From Acidimicrobiales bacterium (GTDB lineage Bacteria > Actinomycetota > Acidimicrobiia > Acidimicrobiales > Aldehydirespiratoraceae), in the NCBI GenBank assembly GCA_029263215.1, contig JAJCXY010000062.1:1-48580 (forward strand): 48,580 nt of DNA, in the 5' to 3' direction. How positions within the stretch are numbered: the stretch's first letter is position 1; each line of letters opens with the position of its first letter. The translations under genes were made by a program, and so were the position numbers. Under the pieces are notes generated by a model that worked only from the letters and a program-made list of their open reading frames with translations, did no database searches and was not told the DNA's origin. Below, in pieces: positions 40,384 to 48,580 of the stretch.

Positions 40384-41167
40384 CGCCGACCACCTCACTC
40401 ATTCCACCGTCGACCTTGATCGTCGAACCGGTGATGTAAGAGCCGGCATCGCTGGCCAACAACAGCGCTGCTCCGACGATCTCGTTGGGCTCTCCGACTC
40501 TTCGCATGGGCAGCCGCTTCATCTCCCGCTCGATCATTTCCCAATCCCAGGCATCGCTGATGTCAGTGCGAAACGGCCCCGGCATCAAGGTGTTGACTCT
40601 CACCTCGGGTCCGAAGGTCTTGGCGAGTCCGACACTCAGATTGTTGATACCGGCCTTGGCCGCACCGTAAGGAATCTCCGCGGCACCCGGCTTCACCGAT
40701 GCCGTGCTGCTGAGGTTGATGATCGACCCTCGTCCCGCACTCTTCATACGCTCCGCCACCAGTGTGGCCAGCCGAAATGGCCCCTTCAGATTGACATCGA
40801 AGACCTTGTCCCACAACGCCTCGCTCACCTCGCTGAGGCGTTCGTAGACCGGACTCATCCCCGCGTTGTTGACCAGGATATCGATCCGGCCAAACCTCTC
40901 GTAGACCTCATCGACGAGCGCTGTCGTCTGTTCCCAATGGCCCACGTGGCACTGGATCGGCGTGACCTGACGACCCGTCGCATCGCCGATCTCAGCCGCC
41001 GCAGTCTCCAGAACATCGAGCTTGCGGCTGGCAATGACCACGTCGGCCCCATGCGACGCAAAGGCCTCGGTCATCTGTCGACCCAACCCGCGGCCTCCTC
41101 CGGTGATCAGCGCGATGCGGCCTGTCAGATCGAACGGATCAGTCACCTGGTTCGCCTCGTCGGTCAT
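40376..41167 (-). CDS. Short-chain dehydrogenase/reductase (FabG-like)
   Basis: The 263-residue classical SDR has ALITGGGRGLGRQM, ILVNNAGMS, catalytic Ser in NLSSTASVK and YGAAKAGINN (Y-x3-K). It ends GAALLLASDAGSYITGSTIKVDGGMS, a typical tetramer interface. The SRKLD after strand 2 suggests NADP(H). It is translationally coupled to both neighbours (ATGA with the lactonase gene, 8-base overlap with the kinase gene). Together they form an operon likely handling hydroxy- or ketoacyl compounds. Confidence 0.93.
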   Translation of the reverse strand: MTDEANQVTDPFDLTGRIALITGGGRGLGRQMTEAFASHGADVVIASRKLDVLETAAAEIGDATGRQVTPIQCHVGHWEQTTALVDEVYERFGRIDILVNNAGMSPVYERLSEVSEALWDKVFDVNLKGPFRLATLVAERMKSAGRGSIINLSSTASVKPGAAEIPYGAAKAGINNLSVGLAKTFGPEVRVNTLMPGPFRTDISDAWDWEMIEREMKRLPMRRVGEPNEIVGAALLLASDAGSYITGSTIKVDGGMSEVVGGG

Positions 41168-42009
41168 GGCAGCCCGGCCCCGGGCACTTCAACTCTTGTG
41201 CTCACGATCGTGGAGAGTCCTTTCCCGGCCACGACATCGGGATGCGAGCCCGGCGACACGAACACGGACAAAGTGCGCCGGTCGTCGCCTCCCAACACCG
41301 CCGCCACCGCATGGCCGTCGGTGGCGAAGCTGTGGGTGATCTCGCCGCCCTCGAGCACCCGAGCCACCCGCTGCCCCGTGAAGTCGGCCATCCAGATCGC
41401 CCCTTCGGCATCGAGGCAGCAACCATCGGGGGCGCTGCCAGGCACCTCAGCCCATGTCCTGCGACTGCTTAGCTCCCCGCCGGAGCCGATGTCGAAGGCC
41501 GTGTAGCGAGCTCCGTAAGTCTCGGCCACTACAAGGATCGATCCATCCGGGGTTATCACCGAACCGTTGGGAAACATGAGGCCCTTCGCCGCCACCGACG
41601 CTTCACCCTCCGGGGTGATCATCACGAGATCGGCCGGCGCGAACTCGCCTGCCCCTTCGGAGTCGAACCCGAAATTGCCGACATACGCAGTGCCATCCGC
41701 TGCGACAACCATGTCGTTGGTGAATCCGGCGGCTAGGTCAGACAGGTCGGCATGCTCGCTCACCTCGCCGTCGGGGTCGACGGCGAGGACACGACGATCG
41801 GTCATCGACACAACCAACATCGTGGCATCAGGCATCCAGCCGAGACCAGAGGGCCGACCTGAAACGGTCAGCCTGCGAGTCTCGACACCAGCCGCGTCGA
41901 GCGTGAACACTCCATGGCGGTAGAAATCAGAGAACCACAGCTGATCGCCATGCCATCGGGGCCCCTCGCCGAAGTCGATGCCGGTATGGATCGTTTCGAG
42001 TGTGGACAC
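41164..42009 (-). CDS. SMP-30/gluconolactonase-family protein
   Basis: The 281-residue beta-propeller protein has metal ligands typical of the family: the Glu in GIDFGEGPRWHGDQLWFSDF, the Asn in AAGFTNDMVVAADGTAYVGNFGF and the Asp in APDGCCLDAEGAIWMADF. Family members hydrolyse lactones with a divalent metal. In this operon a lactone of a hydroxy acid is a plausible substrate. The start is a GTG at 42009, 42 bases from ftsX on the same strand. Confidence 0.9.
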   Translation of the reverse strand: MSTLETIHTGIDFGEGPRWHGDQLWFSDFYRHGVFTLDAAGVETRRLTVSGRPSGLGWMPDATMLVVSMTDRRVLAVDPDGEVSEHADLSDLAAGFTNDMVVAADGTAYVGNFGFDSEGAGEFAPADLVMITPEGEASVAAKGLMFPNGSVITPDGSILVVAETYGARYTAFDIGSGGELSSRRTWAEVPGSAPDGCCLDAEGAIWMADFTGQRVARVLEGGEITHSFATDGHAVAAVLGGDDRRTLSVFVSPGSHPDVVAGKGLSTIVSTRVEVPGAGLP

Positions 42010-42051
42010 AGTCGAATCGTAGCCAACCGTGGTTGGCGGTTACAGATCTGG

Positions 42052-42948
42052 TCAGTTGTCGAGATATCGGGTGACCGCCACCGAGGAACCGATCACCGAC
42101 ACCGCGATTGCGATGCCGAGCACCAAGAGACTGGTGGACAAGAACTCGCTGTCGCTCACTTCGAACCCGGCCATCAACTCGAGACTGTCGGGATCGCTGA
42201 GCCCGGAGATCACCTTCCGGTCGATCACATACAGCCCGCCCCAGGCCAGCACGGCACCGATCACCGCCTGCACGATTCCTTCGAGCATGAACGGGATACG
42301 GATGAACCAGTTGGTTGCCCCGACCACCTTCATGATCTCTATCTCACGGCCACGATTTCGGATCGCACTCACGATGTTGGTGAGGATCAAGAGGGTGGCG
42401 GCCCCGAGCAGGATGATCGAGCCGATGAAGAAAACGATACTGATCTCGTCGGCCTGTTTCTGGATCGCCCTGATCGTGTCGTTGGCCGAAACGACGGTCT
42501 TCACCCCGGGCCTGCCCTCGAACTGGCTCGCCAACTCCTCCACGACATCGGCATCCGGATCAACCGGCACCACGCGATACGACGGCGGCATCACGTCGGG
42601 GCTGACCACCTCCACCAACTCGGGAGTGTCGGAGAAGATCTCCTTGAACTCCTCGTAGGCCTGATCCTGATCGACATAGGTGTGATCGCGAATATCAGGA
42701 CTCGTGCTGATGGCCTCGAGGATGGCACCGTCTTGTTCAGGCGAGGCTTCAGGGTCCATCCACACCACGAACTCGATGCCGCCCTCCCAGCGGGCGGTGG
42801 CGTTGTCGACGGCGTAGTTGAACAGGAAGAACCCGCCGAAGAGCCACAGCGACACACCGATCGTGATGATGGTCGCCAGGGATAGCAGGAGGTTGCGCCA
42901 CAGGTTCTGACCTGTCTCGCGAAGGGCGTAGAGGGGGCTGATAGCCAT
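42052..42948 (-). CDS. ftsX: Cell division protein FtsX
   Basis: The 298-residue membrane subunit of the FtsEX complex activates cell-wall hydrolases at the septum. It has an N-terminal cytoplasmic stretch, a helix (LLSLATIITIGVSLWLFGG), a large extracellular loop (about 50-165), then three helices including FFIGSIILLGAATLLILTNIV and the conserved region IRNRGREIEIMKVVGATNWFIRIPFMLEG. It follows ftsE by 12 bases, in the usual order. Confidence 0.96.
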   Translation of the reverse strand: MAISPLYALRETGQNLWRNLLLSLATIITIGVSLWLFGGFFLFNYAVDNATARWEGGIEFVVWMDPEASPEQDGAILEAISTSPDIRDHTYVDQDQAYEEFKEIFSDTPELVEVVSPDVMPPSYRVVPVDPDADVVEELASQFEGRPGVKTVVSANDTIRAIQKQADEISIVFFIGSIILLGAATLLILTNIVSAIRNRGREIEIMKVVGATNWFIRIPFMLEGIVQAVIGAVLAWGGLYVIDRKVISGLSDPDSLELMAGFEVSDSEFLSTSLLVLGIAIAVSVIGSSVAVTRYLDN

Positions 42949-42960
42949 GTCTCGTCGTCC

Positions 42961-43638
42961 CTACTCGTAGACGCCGCGGGCCTGATCGCGAACGATCACA
43001 CCCCGGTCGAGTTCGATCACACGGCGCCTCATCGTGTCGACGATGCCACGATCGTGGGTGGCCATTACGACAGTGGTACCGGTGCGGTTGATCCGATCGA
43101 GCAGGCGCATGATGCCCACCGATGTCTGGGGGTCGAGGTTACCGGTGGGCTCGTCGGCCAGAAGGATCAGAGGCCGATTTACAAAAGCGCGTGCGATCGA
43201 CACTCTTTGTTGCTCACCGCCCGAGAGCTCCGAAGGAAGACTGTTGATCTTCTCTGAGAGACCCACGAGTTCGAGGATCGCCGGCACCTGCTTGCGAACG
43301 ACATGGCGAGGCTTGCCGATCACCTCCAGGGCGAAGGCGACGTTTTCCGACACCGACTTGTTGTCGAGGAGCTTGAAGTCCTGGAAGATGTAGCCGATGT
43401 TGCGCCGAAGATAGGGCACCTTCCAGCTCCCCAGGGCACCGATGTCCTTGCCGGCCACATAGATGGTGCCGTGCTCGGGCACCTCCTCGCGGTTGAGGAG
43501 GCGGATGAAGGTCGACTTGCCGGAGCCCGAAGCCCCGACGAGGAACACGAACTCGCCCTTGCCGATATCGACGGTGGCGTCGCGAAGCGCGACACTGTCG
43601 CCCTTGTAGACCTTGGTGACGTTCTCGAGTTTGATCAT
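42961..43638 (-). CDS. ftsE: Cell division ATP-binding protein FtsE
   Basis: The 225-residue ABC ATPase has Walker [11 protein letters not shown]-loop YIFQDFKLL, signature LSGGEQQRV, Walker [14 protein letters not shown] and H-loop MATHDRG. It drives FtsX. It lies between prfB and ftsX, as in most actinobacteria. Confidence 0.97.
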   Translation of the reverse strand: MIKLENVTKVYKGDSVALRDATVDIGKGEFVFLVGASGSGKSTFIRLLNREEVPEHGTIYVAGKDIGALGSWKVPYLRRNIGYIFQDFKLLDNKSVSENVAFALEVIGKPRHVVRKQVPAILELVGLSEKINSLPSELSGGEQQRVSIARAFVNRPLILLADEPTGNLDPQTSVGIMRLLDRINRTGTTVVMATHDRGIVDTMRRRVIELDRGVIVRDQARGVYE

Positions 43639-43705
43639 GTCGATCCTGTGGAGAAACGGGTGGCCCGACTGCGAGACGCTAGCAGCGCGGCGTGTGAGTT
43701 CGGCG

Positions 43706-44818
43706 TCATGTGCTGTCGTCTCGGGCTCGGGTCCAGCGAAGGTAAGCCTCCATGAACTGCTCGACCTCCCCGTTTAGCACCTGCTCCACCTGGGCCGTCT
43801 CGTGCTCGGTGCGAAGATCCTTCACCATCTGGTAGGGCTGCATCACATAGGACCGGATCTGGCTACCGAAGCCCACGTTCTGTTGCTCGCCGGTGATGCC
43901 GGCGATCTCGTCGCGCTGCTTCTTGCGTTCGAGATCGAGAAGCTTGGCCGCCATCATCTGCATCGCCCGATCCTTGTTTTGATGCTGGCTGCGCTCGTTC
44001 TGACAGCTCGTGACCACACCCGTCGGCAAGTGGGTGATACGCACGGCCGAGTCGGTGACGTTGACGTGCTGGCCGCCCGCTCCCGAAGACCGGTAGGTGT
44101 CGATGCGAAGCTCCTTCTCGTCGATTTCGATCTCATCGGAAACCGCTTCGAAGAAGGGGGCCACCTGCACTGCGGAGAACGCGGTCTGACGTTTCCCCTC
44201 GTTGTTGAACGGCGAGATGCGAACGAGGCGATGAACGCCGTGCTCGGACTGCATCAAGCCATAGGCGTGGCGTCCCTTGAGAATGAACTCGACATTGTTG
44301 AGCCCCGCCTCGGTGCCTTCCGATACTGCCGTGACCTCCACCTGGAGGCCACGCCGGTCGGCCCAACGGCCGTACATGCGCATCAGCATCTCGGCCCAAT
44401 CCTGGGCATCAGTGCCGCCCTCACCAGATTTCACCTGGCACACCGCGTCACGTTCATCGAACTCACCGGTGAACAGCGAGCGCATCTCGAGTTCATCGAG
44501 CTCGGCTTCCAGCCCTCCTGCTGCCGTCGAAATCTCCGGCTCCAACGACTCATCGTCTTCTTCTCGAGCCATCTCGTGGAGTGTCTCGACGTCGTCGACC
44601 TCGCCGGCCAGCCGAGCGAAGAGCTCCAGGTCTTCGTTGACCGAGGCGAGTTCGGAAGTGACGAGGCGAGCCTTGTCCTGGTCGTCCCACAGGTCGGGGC
44701 GTGACGCTTCCGCCTCGAGTTGAGGTTGGCGTCTTTCGAGTTCGGCGACGCGTAGATACCCAGCCGCCTCGTCGAGGCGGCTACGGATCGCGGCGATCTG
44801 GTCCGTGAAATCCTGCAT
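43706..44818 (-). CDS. prfB: Peptide chain release factor 2
   Basis: This factor terminates translation at UGA and UAA. The tripeptide anticodon SPF is in [11 protein letters not shown], and the catalytic GGQ in [18 protein letters not shown]. The 370-residue frame is continuous, so the programmed +1 frameshift found near codon 26 in many bacteria is absent, as is usual in actinobacteria. It is flanked by secA and ftsE in the standard order. Confidence 0.97.
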   Translation of the reverse strand: MQDFTDQIAAIRSRLDEAAGYLRVAELERRQPQLEAEASRPDLWDDQDKARLVTSELASVNEDLELFARLAGEVDDVETLHEMAREEDDESLEPEISTAAGGLEAELDELEMRSLFTGEFDERDAVCQVKSGEGGTDAQDWAEMLMRMYGRWADRRGLQVEVTAVSEGTEAGLNNVEFILKGRHAYGLMQSEHGVHRLVRISPFNNEGKRQTAFSAVQVAPFFEAVSDEIEIDEKELRIDTYRSSGAGGQHVNVTDSAVRITHLPTGVVTSCQNERSQHQNKDRAMQMMAAKLLDLERKKQRDEIAGITGEQQNVGFGSQIRSYVMQPYQMVKDLRTEHETAQVEQVLNGEVEQFMEAYLRWTRARDDST

Positions 44819-44850
44819 GGCTCAGAGGTTGACGATAGGGCGCTATGAGG

Positions 44851-47574
<2,724 letters not shown>

Positions 47575-47710
47575 CGGATGACCTCAGCTCGTGTTCGCTC
47601 TGCGCCGCGCCGACGCGGGCGCCTTCCCGCAGCCCATGGTAGGCGGGTGTGCCGCGGACCATGCGGCGGGCCGCGAGCCGGCCCGCGCGGGGCCGCCGCC
47701 GGACATGGGC

Positions 47711-47740
47711 GAGGGCACGGGCTCGACGGCCCGTGCCCTC
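47711..47740 (-). terminator. Strong hairpin after hpf, candidate terminator
   Basis: A perfect 12-bp stem (GAGGGCACGGGC / GCCCGTGCCCTC) with a 6-base loop lies 28 bases past the hpf stop, before secA. There is no T-run, which is common for actinobacterial terminators. The 47575-47767 stretch has no gene and is richer in GC than the rest of the window. Confidence 0.55.
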
Positions 47741-47767
47741 GGTGACTTCCTCGTCTCGTCGTACCGG

Positions 47768-48415
47768 TCAGCTCAACCTGATGACGCCGTAGTCGTAGCC
47801 CTTGCGCCGGTACACCACGCTCGGCTGTCCGGTGTCCGCGCAGGAGAACAGGTAGAAGTCGTGGCCCACGAGCTCCATCTCGGAGAGCGCCTCGTCGACG
47901 GTCATCGGTTTGGCCTCGTGCTCCTTCTCCCGCACGATGCGACCGGGGACGTGCTCGGCAAACTGCTCGCCCTCGGTGGCGGAACGGGGCGCGGGAACGG
48001 TGGGCAGCCCCATCGCCGCGAGCAGGCTCTGCTCCTCCTCGGTGCCGTGCTCCAGCAGCGCCACGTCGGTACCGTTCACGGTCCGCACGCTGCCCCGGGG
48101 GCGTCGCCCGTAGGGCACCCGGCGCCGGTCGTGGGCGCGGCGCAGGCGTGACTCGAGCTTGCCGATGGCAATGTCGAGCGCGGCGTAGAAGTCGGGGCCG
48201 CAAGCCTCGGCGCGGGCCACCGGGCCGCAGCCGCGACCGGTGATCTCCACCCGCTGACAGCTCTTGGCCTGGCGCCGGTTGCGCTCGTGGAAGAGCTCGA
48301 CCTCCATGCCGACGATCTTGTGGTCGTACCGTTCCAGTCGGGCGATCTTGTCAGCAACGTGCACTCTGAAGTGATCGGGAACCTCGACGTTCCGACCAGT
48401 GACGACAATCTCCAC
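47768..48415 (-). CDS. hpf: Ribosome hibernation promoting factor, long form
   Basis: The 215-residue protein dimerises ribosomes in resting cells. The N-terminal S30AE domain (MEIVVTGRNVEVPDHFRVHVADKIARLERYD...YAALDIAIGKLESRLRRAHDR) is joined by a variable linker to the C-terminal dimerisation domain (KPMTVDEALSEMELVGHDFYLFSCADTGQPSVVYRRKGYDYGVIRL). The GTG start has GGGAGG five bases upstream. Codons are strongly G/C-ending after the first 30, like the adjoining part of secA. Upstream of it (48416-48580) I see no further gene. Confidence 0.95.
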   Translation of the reverse strand: MEIVVTGRNVEVPDHFRVHVADKIARLERYDHKIVGMEVELFHERNRRQAKSCQRVEITGRGCGPVARAEACGPDFYAALDIAIGKLESRLRRAHDRRRVPYGRRPRGSVRTVNGTDVALLEHGTEEEQSLLAAMGLPTVPAPRSATEGEQFAEHVPGRIVREKEHEAKPMTVDEALSEMELVGHDFYLFSCADTGQPSVVYRRKGYDYGVIRLS

Positions 48416-48580
48416 TCGGACCTCCCTCGCACCTACGTCGGGGAAACCCTCGCTCTCCGGAAGCCTCCTCGCTTCGGGGACCGAGGTGATTGGCTACTCG
48501 CTCTTCACCACGCGTTAGCGGGTGGGACGCACGGTAGCCCGCATCACGGTTCGGCAACACCCCCTACCGAGTAGGAGCCC

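Noticed and set aside
44700..44818. Programmed frameshift in prfB
   Set aside because: The reading frame is continuous from the start codon, with no in-frame TGA.

Overview
The window looks like chromosome from a GC-rich Gram-positive actinobacterium, most likely of the class Acidimicrobiia. The signs are the gene orders mreB-mreC-mreD-PBP2, tig-clpP-clpX-folC and hpf-secA-prfB-ftsE-ftsX. A protein of the mycothiol-dependent enzyme family, a Mec/CysM pair, an uninterrupted prfB and a Tad pilus locus without an outer-membrane secretin also fit. The taxonomic call is inference from gene content, not from a search.

Positions 1-9700 (mostly minus strand) hold housekeeping blocks. These are the rod-shape genes (PBP2 cut by the window edge at its active site, then mreD, mreC, mreB), ndk, an unusual Flp-type pilin with a threonine-rich linker and an extra C-terminal domain, folC, and the protein quality-control set clpX, clpP and tig. 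Positions 9800-10740 carry a small beta-repeat membrane protein, a degenerate GGDEF-only protein and tRNA-Gly(UCC).

Positions 10691-14393 are a small integrative element inserted in the tRNA-Gly gene. It is bounded by a 50-base duplication of the 3' part of the tRNA. It carries a complete tyrosine integrase, an excisionase-like protein, a toxin/antitoxin-like pair with a palindrome over its start codon, a lipoprotein, a 63-base hairpin, and matching 28-base repeats near both ends. It encodes no replication or capsid genes that I can recognise.

Positions 14400-21220 carry accessory genes: a two-TM membrane protein, a methyltransferase, an ECF sigma factor with a membrane-anchored META-domain partner, a beta-lactamase-fold lipoprotein, a thioredoxin-like protein, a mycothiol-dependent-family enzyme and a MerR/excisionase-fold DNA-binding protein. 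Positions 21474-28133 form a tightly overlapping Tad/Flp pilus operon: cpaB, tadZ-like, tadA, tadB, tadC, a small pilin, two TadE-like proteins and a TadG-like protein. The small pilin gene contains a 32-base near-perfect palindrome written with unusual codons.

Positions 28158-36160 hold cysM and mec (cysteine synthesis), smpB, a P450/DUF1348/TetR divergon, a LysR regulator with a divergent zinc-ribbon protein, a lipoprotein, a frameshifted dimeric alpha-beta-barrel-like gene, a rhomboid protease and the tmRNA gene with a strong terminator. smpB and ssrA together form the trans-translation system. Positions 36237-42009 hold a catabolic set (acyl-CoA dehydrogenase, two SDRs, alpha/beta hydrolase, kinase-like phosphotransferase, SMP-30 lactonase).

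Positions 42052-48415 return to core genes: ftsX, ftsE, prfB, secA and hpf. Inside secA, near 46,610, codon use changes abruptly to almost exclusively G/C-ending codons. This suggests either recombination with a distant relative or a chimeric contig join, so the last 2 kb should be treated with care.
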